Below are positions 24,402 to 34,321 of a stretch of 64,000 nucleotides of DNA, piece by piece. Source of the stretch: an uncultured Odoribacter sp. (GTDB taxonomy: Bacteria > Bacteroidota > Bacteroidia > Bacteroidales > Marinifilaceae). Position 1 is the first letter of the stretch; the number at the start of each line of letters is the position of its first letter. The notes beneath the pieces were generated by a model, which was given only the letters and a program-made list of their open reading frames with translations, was not told where the DNA came from and ran no database searches. The DNA is taken from positions 124,001 through 188,000 of the forward strand of contig CAJTPD010000001.1 of the NCBI GenBank assembly GCA_910578105.1, given 5' to 3'. The position numbers were made by a program, and so were the translations under genes.

Positions 24402-27002
24402 ATGAATGCAACAGAGCATTATAAATTGATTTGGATGAGGAAAAACGGAACACTTTTAATGGCAACTCTGATGATGTTGCTGGCTTTGACTACTGATTCC
24501 TATGCCTGGGGATTTCGAAAAAGAAAAGCTGAGAAAACAGATACGGCAATTGTAAAAACAGGCCGTTATGATGAGATAACGAAGAAAGCAAAAAGCCGTG
24601 ACGGAATGTTTACCATTCATCAGGTGGAGGGTGACTGGTATTTTGAATTGCCGGACACATTGATGGGCCGGGATTTACTGATTGTCAATAAAGTGTCGGG
24701 TGTTCCTTATGAATTGAACGATGCCGGATTGAATAAAGGAATGTCTTATGAAGATAAGCTCATTCGTTTTCATAAAGATATAGTGCAAAAAAAGGTGTGG
24801 GTGACAACATGGAACCCCCGTGTCAGTGTGCCCGAAGGGGATGCAATAGCCCGTTCGGTAAAGGATAACTATCGGGAAGCTGTGATAGAACAGTTCCCGA
24901 TAGAGGCCTTTAATAACGATTCGACCGCAGTGTTGATAAAAGTAAATAAGGTGTTTGATGGCAGTGAAAAGAGCTTTAATGATTTGTATAACAGCATTTC
25001 TTTGGGTACTGCTGTGAAACGGGAACTTTCCCGGATTGCTTCGATGAAATCTTTTCCGCAAAATATTGTTGTCAAATCGTTTCTGACAACGCAGGTGACG
25101 GAAGGACATGAATCCGTTCCGGTGACGGTAGAGACCACCACTAATATAGTATTACTGCCGGAGCAGCCGATGAAACCCCGGTTTGCTGACAATAGAGTGG
25201 GCTTTTTTTCCACGCCGCATATTTATTTTAATGATAAACAGCAGGCGGTGGAAAAACGGGAATTGGTGCATCGTTGGCGTTTGGAGCCCAAACCGGAAGA
25301 TGTGGAAAAGTATAAACGCGGGGAATTGGTGGAACCGGTTAAACCGATTGTATTTTATATAGATCCGGCAACTCCGGCACAATGGCGTGAAGCGATAAAA
25401 GCGGGAGTATTTGACTGGCAGAAAGCTTTCGAGGCTGCAGGCTTTAAGAATGCTGTGGTGGCGAAAGATGCTCCGGCGGATGATCCGGATTTTGATATTG
25501 ATGATTCCCGGTATTCTGTGATTACTTATGCTGCTTCCCAGCAGGCGAATGCGATGGGACCTTCTGTGATTGATCCCCGTTCCGGTGAAATTATTGAAGC
25601 CGATGTGGTGTGGTGGCATAATGTGATGACTCTGTTGCATACCTGGATGCAGGTACAAACGGCACCTGTTGACCCGCGTGCCCGGTTCAATACCTTTGAG
25701 GATGAGTATATGGCCAGTGCTATTCGTTTTGTTTCTTCGCACGAGGTAGGGCATACATTCGGTTTGAAGCATAATATGGGTGCTTCTTATGCTTTCCCGG
25801 TGGATTCGTTACGTTCCCGGACTTTTACGGCAAAAATGGGGGGAACTGCCAGTTCGATTATGGATTATGCCCGGTTTAATTATGTTGCCCAGCCCGAAGA
25901 TGGGGTTGAGCGGATTACGCCGGTGATTGGTATGTATGATAAATATGCTATTAACTGGGCTTATCGTTGGCTGGATGTTGAAGAGCCGCATGAAGAATTG
26001 CCTGTTCTCAACGAGTGGATTACTGCTCATTCCGGCGACCCGATGTATTGGTACGGTGAACAGCAGGATTCGCGCGATCCCATAGATCCCAGGGCACAAG
26101 ATGAAGACCTGGGGAATGATTTGATAAAGGCTAACCGGTATGGAATCTTGAATTTAAAGCGGATTGTTCCGAATATAGAAAAATGGACTTCTGCTCCGGG
26201 CGAAAATTATATACAGGCCGGGAAGTTGCTGATGGCTGTGATCAATCAGTGGAAAATGTATGCGGGACATGTGATGGCTTATGTGGGAGGATTTTATATC
26301 AATAATCCTGTTGCTGGCGAGGATTTCTGCCGTTATGTACCAGTGGAAAAAGAAAAACAGCGTGAGGCAATCAAGTATTTGTCTGAGGAAGTGTTTCAAA
26401 TACCGGATTGGCTGTTCGGGGCAGATATCTGGAAAAAGAGTTATCCTGTCCGTACTTCACCTGCCGGAGAAATAGAATATTCTCCTTACAGTACGGCCCG
26501 TGAACTGCAATATGCTGTTTTTTACGATTTGATGAAAGATGACCGTTTGTTGCGGATGTATGAGTCGGAGGTGTTGGCAGGCAATAAGGTATATACTCCT
26601 GAAGAAATGTTTGTTGATTTGCATCGTGCGGTTTTTAAAAGTTCATTACAGGGGCGTAATTTGTCTTTGTATGAGCGGATGACTCAGAAAAACTTTATTG
26701 ACGCTTTGATTGTGAGTTCCAATAAAGCTGTTGAGAAAACAACGAAAAAAGCACTGTATCATGAGCATCGGTGTAATTTTGCTGCTTGCCGGCCTGCTGT
26801 TGATTTTTCGGAAGATGTCCGGTTGCGTAATCTTCATTTTTCTTCAATGGGAAGGGTGTCGGAGGCAGTATCAGTGAAACGGGGTGCTTTGACGAAGGTT
26901 CTGCATTTGGCTGAAAAGAACCGGAACAGCGGTGATGTGGCAACCCGGCAACATTATGAAGACCTGGTGGTCCGGATTAAAGAGGCTCTGAATATCCGGT
27001 AA
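24402..27002 (+). CDS. Exported zinc-dependent metalloprotease (DUF5117/DUF5118 type)
   Basis: This 866-residue protein has a signal peptide near Asp-Ser-Tyr-Ala-Trp. It carries the metzincin-like zinc motif His447-Glu448-Val-Gly-His451-x5-His457, followed by a Met-turn-like Ser-Ile-Met-Asp-Tyr. The large N-terminal part matches the beta-rich DUF5117 arrangement (Asp-Gly-Met-Phe-x-x-His and Ser-x-Pro-His patterns). An inner ATG at 24435 would also leave a full signal peptide. It ends 49 nt before susC, so protease and importer are probably co-expressed: the enzyme would cut proteins and the SusC/D pair would import the peptides. That role is inference from context. Confidence 0.9.
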   Translation: MNATEHYKLIWMRKNGTLLMATLMMLLALTTDSYAWGFRKRKAEKTDTAIVKTGRYDEITKKAKSRDGMFTIHQVEGDWYFELPDTLMGRDLLIVNKVSGVPYELNDAGLNKGMSYEDKLIRFHKDIVQKKVWVTTWNPRVSVPEGDAIARSVKDNYREAVIEQFPIEAFNNDSTAVLIKVNKVFDGSEKSFNDLYNSISLGTAVKRELSRIASMKSFPQNIVVKSFLTTQVTEGHESVPVTVETTTNIVLLPEQPMKPRFADNRVGFFSTPHIYFNDKQQAVEKRELVHRWRLEPKPEDVEKYKRGELVEPVKPIVFYIDPATPAQWREAIKAGVFDWQKAFEAAGFKNAVVAKDAPADDPDFDIDDSRYSVITYAASQQANAMGPSVIDPRSGEIIEADVVWWHNVMTLLHTWMQVQTAPVDPRARFNTFEDEYMASAIRFVSSHEVGHTFGLKHNMGASYAFPVDSLRSRTFTAKMGGTASSIMDYARFNYVAQPEDGVERITPVIGMYDKYAINWAYRWLDVEEPHEELPVLNEWITAHSGDPMYWYGEQQDSRDPIDPRAQDEDLGNDLIKANRYGILNLKRIVPNIEKWTSAPGENYIQAGKLLMAVINQWKMYAGHVMAYVGGFYINNPVAGEDFCRYVPVEKEKQREAIKYLSEEVFQIPDWLFGADIWKKSYPVRTSPAGEIEYSPYSTARELQYAVFYDLMKDDRLLRMYESEVLAGNKVYTPEEMFVDLHRAVFKSSLQGRNLSLYERMTQKNFIDALIVSSNKAVEKTTKKALYHEHRCNFAACRPAVDFSEDVRLRNLHFSSMGRVSEAVSVKRGALTKVLHLAEKNRNSGDVATRQHYEDLVVRIKEALNIR

Positions 27003-27051
27003 TTATTGTGCGGCAGAAAAAAGAATTTACACACAAACACACTAACAATAC

Positions 27052-30000
27052 ATGAAAAGATTATTTATTTTAATGACCTTGTGCTTGCCGGTGCTGGCCA
27101 TGGCACAAAATACCCGGAAAATTACGGGACAGGTGCTGGAATACAGTACCGGTCAGCCTCTTCCGGGAGCTACTGTTTTTATTGATCCGGATGCTCCGGA
27201 AGGGAAAGAATACAATCCGGCGGGTACGGTGACTGATCATGACGGGAAGTTTGAATTGGTATTACCTGTTACGATAAAATATGTCGTGGTTAGTTTTATT
27301 GGTTATGAAACTTTGAAAGCAGATATTTCCGGTAAGACAGAGTTTATTTTCCGGTTAAAAGAAGACTTCAAGCAATTGGATGAAGTGGTTGTGACCGGTT
27401 ATCAGAAAATTGAGAAACGAAAACTGACTTCGGCAATTACAACTGTCCAGGCAGATGATATCAAAAGTATCGGTGTTGCCAGTGTAGACCAGATGCTGGA
27501 AGGTCAGGTTGCCGGTTTGATGACAGCTCCGACCAATGGTGCTCCGGGGGCTCCTGCAAAAATGCGAATCCGGAGTACGGTTTCATTAAACGGAAGTACT
27601 GACCCGCTTTGGGTTCTTGACGGGATGATTCTGGAGGGGAATGATATACCTAAAGATTTTGGGGATAAGGATAATGTTGATGAATTGTATAATACGTCAA
27701 TCGGCGGGGTAAATCCTGCTGATATTGAGAGTATTACTGTCCTGAAAGATGCTGCAGCAACTGCTATTTATGGTGCGAAAGCAGCTAACGGAGTGATTGT
27801 GGTAACCACCCGGAAAGGGCGTCAGGGGAAATTGCGTGTTAATTTTTCCGGTGGGGTGTTTTATACCTTAAAACCTGACCTGGGCCGGTTGAATCTGATG
27901 AATTCTTCTGAAAAGGTGGATTTTGAGTTGGGATTAGCTTCCCGTAAGGATTTAGACTACCGGAGTGAGTATGGGGAGGTGTCCCGGTTATTGTCAGGAT
28001 ACGGGCAATTGGATGCATTCAGAGAGAATGGATTTAATGGTATTTCCGGTGAGGCTCAGGGAGCTATTAATGCTTTGCGCGGAAAAAGTACGGATTGGGG
28101 AGATATTATTTACAGGAATGCAGTCAATCAGCAATATAGTCTTAATATGTCGGGCGGGTCTGACAAAGCCACTTATTATTTTTCCGGTGGCTATTATAAC
28201 GAGCAGGGGACCACTCGCAAGACGGGTTTTGAGCGTTATAACCTGACTTTGAAAACGGATTTTAATCTGTCTAAAAATCTGAAAGCCGGAGTGTCCCTTT
28301 TCTTCAATGACAGTAAAAAAAGAGGTTATTTAACGGATGCAGATGCTTTTATCAATCCTGCCAATTATTCCCGCAATGCCAATCCTTATCTGCCATTGAC
28401 TGATGAAAACGGAAATTATGTATATGATCCTGATATTGAGGGATACAGCGGGCGTTATGTGAAATTCAATTATCTTGAAGAAATTGATAATACAGATTAT
28501 ACATTGAGAAATCGTTCTGTAAAACCGTTATTTTCTTTAGATTACAAATTGACTGACTGGTTAAGCCTACAGACCCTGTTTTCTATGCAATTAGACCATA
28601 CCTCCGGGGAAAAAGTGGCGGACAAAGAGACTTATTTTGTCCGGAAATACCGCGAAAAGACCCGGATTAATGATGGTAGTTATTTTTTACCGGACGGCGG
28701 AATCATACAGAACACCACCAAAGACATGAATCAGTATCATTGGAAATTGCAGGGGGAGTTCAGTAAGGTCTTTGGAACAGTACATGCTGTGGATTATATG
28801 GCGGGTTTGGAATTGCGCCGGAGTAAAGTGACGGATTTAATGACCCGCGGATTTGGTTACGACCCTAATTCTCTGACAACAAAACCTTTGGTTTTTCCTG
28901 AAGGAAGTTCTGAAACCGATAATTCGGATTTTAAACAATATAGCAAGTCTTTCAATGAAGACCGTTTTCTGTCTGTTTATATGACAGGGTCGTATACTTA
29001 TGATAACCGATATACTTTTTTCGGTAGTTTGCGGTATGACGGTTCGAATATGTTTGGGGTGGAACGGAAATATAAATATCTGCCGTTGTGGTCGGTGTCC
29101 GGTGCCTGGAATATAAACCGGGAGAAGTTTTTGAGGGATGTTTCCTGGATATCTGATTTGAAGCTCAGAGGTTCATACGGTGTTCAAGGGAATATTGACA
29201 AGGATACTTCACCCATGGTTGTAGGGGAATGGGATAATGTGGAAATATTACCCGGAAATTCCGAATCCAATATTGTTGTATCGTCTCCTCCTAATCAATA
29301 TTTACGGTGGGAAAAAACAACCAATTGGAATGGCGGACTTGATTTTGCCGTGCTGAATAACCGGATTGCTTTGACGGCTGATATTTACAGGCGGGTAAGC
29401 AATGATTTGATAGGGATGAAGAGTTTGCCGGGAGAAAATGGGTTTAGTTTTTCTACAATGAATTGGGCTAAACTGACTAATAAAGGATATGAATTGGCTT
29501 TGTCTGCTGTAAATGTTAAAACCAGGGATTTCAGATGGGTGATGGATTTTAATATTGCACATAATAAAAGTAAAATCAATCGTCTGAATATCCGGGATAA
29601 CAGTTATGAACCTTCCAGGGAAGGCTATTCTGCCGGTGCTCTGTTTTCGCTTAAAACGGCAGGATTGGATGAGAATGGTTTGCAGATGTTTTACAATAAA
29701 CAAGGTGAGAAAGTGTCTTTTAATGACTTTTTCGGACTTGAGTATGGTTATATGATGGGCGGGTTTATTCCTTTTCTTAAGAGTAACCTGAGTGCGGAAC
29801 AATACCGGAATCTATTTACATATGAAGGAACCACCGAGCCTAAATTTACGGGCGGATGGATTAATCGTTTTTATTATAAGAATTTTGATTTGACAGTATC
29901 GGCATCTTTTGTCCTGAATCAGACTGTACAGGAACAGCCTTTCTATGACCCGGTCCAAACTTCACCCGGCCGGAATTATTCGCGCAGGATGTCAGAGATA

Positions 30001-30363
30001 TGGTCGCCGGATAATACGGAGGGTATATATCCCCGGTTATTGGGTACCAATACAGAAGGGGAGGACAATTGGGCTTATCAGTGGATTGGTATGCTTGATC
30101 CCGGAAATTCTTTTCGGAGATACGATTACTGGTTCCGTGAGATGAGCTATATGCGTGTCAATAGTATACGTTTGGGGTATTCTATACCGGAAAGGGTGAT
30201 GGGACGCATTGGTTTCAGTGCAGCGCGTGTCAGTTTCGAAGCCCGGAATCCTTTTGTGCTGGGTAGTAGCTACAAAGGGTATTTTGATCCGGAAACTTAT
30301 GGGAATATCTATACTCAGCCTCTGGCCAGGACATTTTCCTGCGGAATTGATTTGACATTTTAA
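27052..30363 (+). CDS. SusC/RagA-family TonB-dependent outer-membrane transporter
   Basis: This 1103-residue protein begins with a signal peptide ending at Met-Ala-Gln. Next come a carboxypeptidase-regulatory-like domain (about 22-105, Gly-x-Val-x-Asp...Gly-x-Tyr-x-Leu pattern), a TonB-box-like Leu-Asp-Glu-Val-Val-Val-Thr-Gly-Tyr, a plug domain (about 120-235, with Val-Leu-Lys-Asp-Ala-Ala-Ala-Thr-Ala-Ile-Tyr-Gly) and a large beta barrel to the C-terminal aromatic. It imports oligomers using proton-motive force via TonB. Its partner SusD follows by 26 nt. The upstream protease points to peptides and not glycans as substrate, as in RagAB. Confidence 0.95.
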   Translation: MKRLFILMTLCLPVLAMAQNTRKITGQVLEYSTGQPLPGATVFIDPDAPEGKEYNPAGTVTDHDGKFELVLPVTIKYVVVSFIGYETLKADISGKTEFIFRLKEDFKQLDEVVVTGYQKIEKRKLTSAITTVQADDIKSIGVASVDQMLEGQVAGLMTAPTNGAPGAPAKMRIRSTVSLNGSTDPLWVLDGMILEGNDIPKDFGDKDNVDELYNTSIGGVNPADIESITVLKDAAATAIYGAKAANGVIVVTTRKGRQGKLRVNFSGGVFYTLKPDLGRLNLMNSSEKVDFELGLASRKDLDYRSEYGEVSRLLSGYGQLDAFRENGFNGISGEAQGAINALRGKSTDWGDIIYRNAVNQQYSLNMSGGSDKATYYFSGGYYNEQGTTRKTGFERYNLTLKTDFNLSKNLKAGVSLFFNDSKKRGYLTDADAFINPANYSRNANPYLPLTDENGNYVYDPDIEGYSGRYVKFNYLEEIDNTDYTLRNRSVKPLFSLDYKLTDWLSLQTLFSMQLDHTSGEKVADKETYFVRKYREKTRINDGSYFLPDGGIIQNTTKDMNQYHWKLQGEFSKVFGTVHAVDYMAGLELRRSKVTDLMTRGFGYDPNSLTTKPLVFPEGSSETDNSDFKQYSKSFNEDRFLSVYMTGSYTYDNRYTFFGSLRYDGSNMFGVERKYKYLPLWSVSGAWNINREKFLRDVSWISDLKLRGSYGVQGNIDKDTSPMVVGEWDNVEILPGNSESNIVVSSPPNQYLRWEKTTNWNGGLDFAVLNNRIALTADIYRRVSNDLIGMKSLPGENGFSFSTMNWAKLTNKGYELALSAVNVKTRDFRWVMDFNIAHNKSKINRLNIRDNSYEPSREGYSAGALFSLKTAGLDENGLQMFYNKQGEKVSFNDFFGLEYGYMMGGFIPFLKSNLSAEQYRNLFTYEGTTEPKFTGGWINRFYYKNFDLTVSASFVLNQTVQEQPFYDPVQTSPGRNYSRRMSEIWSPDNTEGIYPRLLGTNTEGEDNWAYQWIGMLDPGNSFRRYDYWFREMSYMRVNSIRLGYSIPERVMGRIGFSAARVSFEARNPFVLGSSYKGYFDPETYGNIYTQPLARTFSCGIDLTF

Positions 30364-30389
30364 TTAAACGGGAATTTAAAGGATAAAAT

Positions 30390-31748
30390 ATGAAAATATT
30401 ATATATAATACTGATGTTGGTTTTTTCTCTGGGAATGGGAGGATGTAATTATGTAGATATCGAACCTGTAGGAAAAGTCATTCCGGATGAAACGGATGAA
30501 TACCGGGCCTTGCTGACGTCTGCTTATAGTAGCTACCCTCAGTACCGGCGTTTGTTAATGGTGCGTTCCGATGAGGTTTTTCCGGATTTTTATGGTTTGT
30601 CTTTTGACAATTACATTGATTTGGCTACTTTAAATGATGAAAATCCCGATCCGGTGACAGAAGTTTTTCCCTGGACTTCTGCTTATAAAATAATTTTTTA
30701 TGCTAATTCGGTTATAGAAGGGGTAATGAAGGCGAAAGCTGACGGGAGTACGGATACGCGTGAGCAATTACTGGCCGAAGCTTATTGTCTGAGGGCATTT
30801 GTTCATTTCGACCTGATGAATTTGTATGCGAAATGGTATGATCCGGAAACTGCACCGACTGATAAGGCTATACCTTTGTCCTTGAAGGTTGACATCGGAC
30901 AGGCGTATGTTCCGGCGACAGTGGAACAGGTCTATGAACAGATATTTGCTGATTTGAAAGAAGCAGAGAAATATATGCAGACAGAAGAACAAACCGGGAC
31001 TTTTTTATACCGTTTTTCCGGGAAATCGTTGAAAGCATTGAAGGCCAGAGTTTATCTTTATCATCAGGACTGGCAATTGGCACAAGAAACAGCAGAAGAA
31101 ATCCTGGTTCATTGTCCTTTGGAAGATTTGGTAAATGAGGAGGTTCATCCCTGGACATACACCTCTAAAGAAGCAATCCTTTCTTTGGAATCGGTTTCCA
31201 GTACGACTATGAAAGAAGACATGTATGTTTTGGATAATATAGCAGGTAAATATAATCAGGTGCAGGAAGGAGATAAATATGCGGATGCGCGGGTCGGAAA
31301 TTATCTGGTTAACAAGTATGGGACCTGGTATTGCAATAAAGGAGGAAATAAGAATGAAAAGGTTACTTTCCGGAGTGCAGAAATTTATCTGATTGCTGCC
31401 GAAGCTGCTGCGCATCGTGAAGGTCAGTTGGCTGTAGCTAAAAATTATTTGCTGGAATTATTGAAATATCGTTTGACCGAAAATTATTATCAGGAGCGGA
31501 AAGAACAGATAGAAGCAATGAATCAGGAGCAATTATTGGCGGATATTTTGGACGAAAGAGCCCGGGAACTGGCGTTTGAGGGACACCGTTGGTTTGATAT
31601 CAGACGTACTGTCCGTCCTGAGGTGGTTAAGACATATACTGACGCTGACTGGAATTTGCAGACGGTAATTATCCGGAAAGATGACCCGAAGTATATTATT
31701 CCTTATCCGAAAGAGGCAATCGAAAATAATCCGGACTTGAAGCGTTAG
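30390..31748 (+). CDS. SusD/RagB-family surface lipoprotein
   Basis: This 452-residue lipoprotein has its lipidated cysteine at residue 19 (Gly-Met-Gly-Gly-Cys). The TPR-like helices of SusD are seen as Ala-Glu-Ala-Tyr-x-Leu-Arg-Ala-Phe-Val-His-Phe-Asp-Leu near 128-141. The C-terminal signature Arg-Glu-Leu-Ala-Phe-Glu-Gly-His-Arg-Trp-Phe-Asp-Ile-Arg-Arg is also present. It forms a lid on the SusC barrel and captures substrate at the cell surface. A strong terminator follows, which ends this transcript before the response regulator gene. Confidence 0.94.
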   Translation: MKILYIILMLVFSLGMGGCNYVDIEPVGKVIPDETDEYRALLTSAYSSYPQYRRLLMVRSDEVFPDFYGLSFDNYIDLATLNDENPDPVTEVFPWTSAYKIIFYANSVIEGVMKAKADGSTDTREQLLAEAYCLRAFVHFDLMNLYAKWYDPETAPTDKAIPLSLKVDIGQAYVPATVEQVYEQIFADLKEAEKYMQTEEQTGTFLYRFSGKSLKALKARVYLYHQDWQLAQETAEEILVHCPLEDLVNEEVHPWTYTSKEAILSLESVSSTTMKEDMYVLDNIAGKYNQVQEGDKYADARVGNYLVNKYGTWYCNKGGNKNEKVTFRSAEIYLIAAEAAAHREGQLAVAKNYLLELLKYRLTENYYQERKEQIEAMNQEQLLADILDERARELAFEGHRWFDIRRTVRPEVVKTYTDADWNLQTVIIRKDDPKYIIPYPKEAIENNPDLKR

Positions 31749-31768
31749 AAAGAAAACAAGGGAGTCCG

Positions 31769-31815
31769 AAAGGTCGGAAAGGTCATTGTGGGAATGGCTT
31801 TTTCGACCTTTTTTC
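31769..31815 (+). terminator. Intrinsic terminator after susD
   Basis: The outer arms 31769-31776 and 31804-31811 pair perfectly, and inner segments (GAAAGGTCATT with GAATGGCTTTT) extend the stem. A T-rich run follows. Confidence 0.75.
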
Positions 31816-31838
31816 GTATTTTCGGGGTGTCTTTTTGA

Positions 31839-32588
31839 ATGATTTTTATGACTGCAATAATAATTGAAGATGAACCCCTGGCAGTGACGGAACTGGAGAG
31901 TGTCCTGCATGAAATAGCTCCTGAAATAGAAATTATTGCACGGCTGGATTCTGTTCGTGTCAGTGTTAAATGGCTGAAAGAAAATCCGGTGGATTTGATT
32001 TTCAGTGATATTCATTTGGGAGACGGACAGAGTTTTGATATTTTTCGTCAGGTGTCTGTGAAAGTGCCGGTTATTTTTATTACAGCTTACGATGAGTATG
32101 CTTTGCAGGCTTTTAAAAATCAGGGGATTGGCTATATTTTAAAGCCTTTTGACAAACAGGAAATCAGTCAGGCACTGGAGAATGTGAAAAATTGGTTTGT
32201 CAAAGAGCAGTCGACAGGAGGACAATCCGTTGCGGATGCCGCTTATCAGGAACGTTTTCTTGTGCAGATGGGAGCTCGTATAAAGTCTGTACCGGTGAAT
32301 GAAGTAGCTTATTTTATGGCCGATGGAAAATACTTGATGTTGTATACTTTTGAAGGGAATGGGTATGTCGTAGACCAAACAATGGGAGGACTGGAAGTGC
32401 GTCTGGAACCTCGTTCTTTTTTTCGGGTCAACCGGAAGTTCATAGTTAATTATCAAGCGATAAAAGATATGATTCGTTATTCAAACAGCCGCATTAAAAT
32501 TATTCTTTCTCCTGCTGCTCCTGAAGATATGGAAGTAATTGTCAGCAACGAACGCATGAAAGAGTTCAAGGAATGGCTCAACAGATGA
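31839..32588 (+). CDS. LytTR-family response regulator
   Basis: This 249-residue protein has a receiver domain (about 1-125) with the acidic pair Glu10-Asp11, phospho-acceptor Asp57 in Phe-Ser-Asp-Ile-His-Leu, and Lys in Leu-Lys-Pro-Phe. Residues of about 148-249 are a LytTR DNA-binding domain (Tyr-Phe-Met-Ala-Asp-Gly-Lys-Tyr, Phe-Phe-Arg-Val-Asn-Arg-Lys-Phe-Ile-Val-Asn). It is the likely partner of the LytS-type kinase at 22765-24249. A second ATG at 31848 gives an equally good start. It probably controls the neighbouring protease-SusCD genes, but no operator was identified. Confidence 0.92.
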   Translation: MIFMTAIIIEDEPLAVTELESVLHEIAPEIEIIARLDSVRVSVKWLKENPVDLIFSDIHLGDGQSFDIFRQVSVKVPVIFITAYDEYALQAFKNQGIGYILKPFDKQEISQALENVKNWFVKEQSTGGQSVADAAYQERFLVQMGARIKSVPVNEVAYFMADGKYLMLYTFEGNGYVVDQTMGGLEVRLEPRSFFRVNRKFIVNYQAIKDMIRYSNSRIKIILSPAAPEDMEVIVSNERMKEFKEWLNR

Positions 32589-32637
32589 AAAAATATCAAA
32601 ATAAAATGCATGAATGTGTTTTATAATTAAAAAATTG

Positions 32638-32645
32638 TACCTTTG
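32638..32645 (+). promoter_or_regulatory. -7 box in front of the uronate genes
   Basis: TACCTTTG is a TAnnTTTG match that would start a transcript near 32652, about 200 nt before uxaC. That leader contains an inverted repeat and a terminator-like hairpin. Confidence 0.5.
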
Positions 32646-32662
32646 GACGGGGTGTGAATTGT

Positions 32663-32738
32663 CCATCAATTGTGTTTTGTGGTAAATGCTTGTATATTAG
32701 TGGAGTGTGTTTTTATGGTGGAATTGTACAATCGATGG
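32663..32738 (+). repeat. Inverted repeat in the uxaC leader
   Basis: CCATCAATTGT at 32663-32673 is complementary, with one mismatch, to ACAATCGATGG at 32728-32738. It could form an RNA stem or serve as two half-sites for a regulator. Confidence 0.45.
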
Positions 32739-32748
32739 AACATAGTTT

Positions 32749-32775
32749 ACAGCAGGAAAAATGCTGTCTTTTTTT
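32749..32775 (+). terminator. Terminator-like hairpin upstream of uxaC
   Basis: ACAGCA at 32749-32754 pairs with TGCTGT at 32762-32767, and a run of seven Ts follows. It either ends the response-regulator transcript or attenuates the uronate operon. Confidence 0.6.
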
Positions 32776-32849
32776 CGGTTGGAAAAATGGGATTTTGGTT
32801 TTAAAATACAAATAAATAATAATATAGGTTAACGATTCTAAATAAGTCT

Positions 32850-34259
32850 TTGATGAAAAATTTTAATGACGAAAATTTTTTGTTACAAACTCCGGTAGCA
32901 GAAAAATTGTATCATGACCATGCAGCCAAAATGCCGGTTATTGATTACCATTGCCATTTAAATCCTGCTTATATAGCTGATAATCACCAGTTTGATAATT
33001 TATCCAAAATTTGGTTGGAAGGCGACCATTATAAGTGGAGAGCTATGCGTGCCAATGGAGTCAATGAACGGTATATTACGGGAAAAGATACTTCCGATTG
33101 GGAAAAATTTGAAAAATGGGCGGAAACTGTTCCGAACACTATGCGCAATCCATTGTACCATTGGACTCACCTGGAATTAAAAACTGCTTTTGGAGTGACG
33201 AAGTTATTGAATCCGGTTACGGCAAGGGAGATTTATGAGGAGTGTTCTTTGAAGCTCCGGACTCCGGATTACAGTGCCCGGGGATTGATGTTGAAATATC
33301 GGGTAGAGGTGGTGTGTACGACGGATGATCCAGTGGACAGTCTGGAGTATCATTTGAAATGTAAGGCCGATGGGTTTCAGGTGAAAGTACTTCCGACCTG
33401 GCGTCCGGATAAAGCGATGGCTGTTGAGAATCCGGAGAATTTCCGTGCTTATATGGAGAAACTGGCTATGGTATCCGGTGTTGCTATCAGCAGGTATGAA
33501 GATATGCTTGCTGCGTTGCGGAAACGGCATGATTTTTTTGCTTCGGTGGGGTGTCGGCTTTCTGACCACGGAATTGAAGAATTTTATGCAGAGGATTATA
33601 CTCAGGCTGAAATTGGTGCTATTTTCAATAAGGTATATGGCGGGGGGATGTTAAGCCGGGAAGAAATCAGAAAATTCAAATCGGCGATGATGCTGGAATT
33701 TGCTGTCATGGATTGGGAGAAAGGATGGACCCAGCAGTTTCATTACGGTACAATCAGAAACAGTAATACCAAGATGTTTAGGTTAATAGGACCTGATACA
33801 GGTTATGATTCGATTGGGGAATTCAGTACGGCGAATGCACTGGCAAAGTTTCTGGACCGTCTGGCTGTACAGGATAAGTTGACAAAAACCATTTTATATA
33901 ACTTGAATCCTTGTGCCAATGAGGTCATTGCAACCATGATCGGTAACTTTCAGGATGGAGAGATTCCGGGTAAAATTCAATTTGGTTCCGGCTGGTGGTT
34001 TTCTGATCAGAAAGACGGTATGGAGAAACAGCTGAATGCTTTGTCTTTGCAGGGATTATTGAGTCGTTTTGTTGGGATGTTAACTGATTCCCGGAGTTTC
34101 TTGTCTTATCCCCGGCATGAATATTTCCGTCGTACATTGTGTAATCTGATAGGGGAAGATGTGGAAAAGGGTTTATTGCCGGTTTCGGAGATTGGTTTTC
34201 TGGGGCAAATGGTGGAGAATATTTGTTATAATAATGCGAAGAGGTATTTTAATTTTTGA
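32850..34259 (+). CDS. uxaC: Glucuronate isomerase
   Basis: This 469-residue enzyme interconverts D-glucuronate/D-fructuronate and D-galacturonate/D-tagaturonate. The N-terminal metal-site-like motif Val-Ile-Asp-Tyr-His-Cys-His-Leu-Asn-Pro and the conserved Thr-Thr-Asp-Asp-Pro, Pro-Thr-Trp-Arg-Pro-Asp and Leu-Ser-Asp-His-Gly segments fit UxaC, and the length is normal. It starts a three-gene uronate set with KDPG aldolase (62 nt downstream) and a hexuronate transporter. The reductase, dehydratase and KDG kinase needed for a full pathway are not in this window. Confidence 0.95.
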   Translation: MMKNFNDENFLLQTPVAEKLYHDHAAKMPVIDYHCHLNPAYIADNHQFDNLSKIWLEGDHYKWRAMRANGVNERYITGKDTSDWEKFEKWAETVPNTMRNPLYHWTHLELKTAFGVTKLLNPVTAREIYEECSLKLRTPDYSARGLMLKYRVEVVCTTDDPVDSLEYHLKCKADGFQVKVLPTWRPDKAMAVENPENFRAYMEKLAMVSGVAISRYEDMLAALRKRHDFFASVGCRLSDHGIEEFYAEDYTQAEIGAIFNKVYGGGMLSREEIRKFKSAMMLEFAVMDWEKGWTQQFHYGTIRNSNTKMFRLIGPDTGYDSIGEFSTANALAKFLDRLAVQDKLTKTILYNLNPCANEVIATMIGNFQDGEIPGKIQFGSGWWFSDQKDGMEKQLNALSLQGLLSRFVGMLTDSRSFLSYPRHEYFRRTLCNLIGEDVEKGLLPVSEIGFLGQMVENICYNNAKRYFNF

Positions 34260-34321
34260 TTCGGGTATTGTTTTTTCACTGGATGGTAAGTTTGAAATTT
34301 TAAATTTAAAATCGAAATAGG

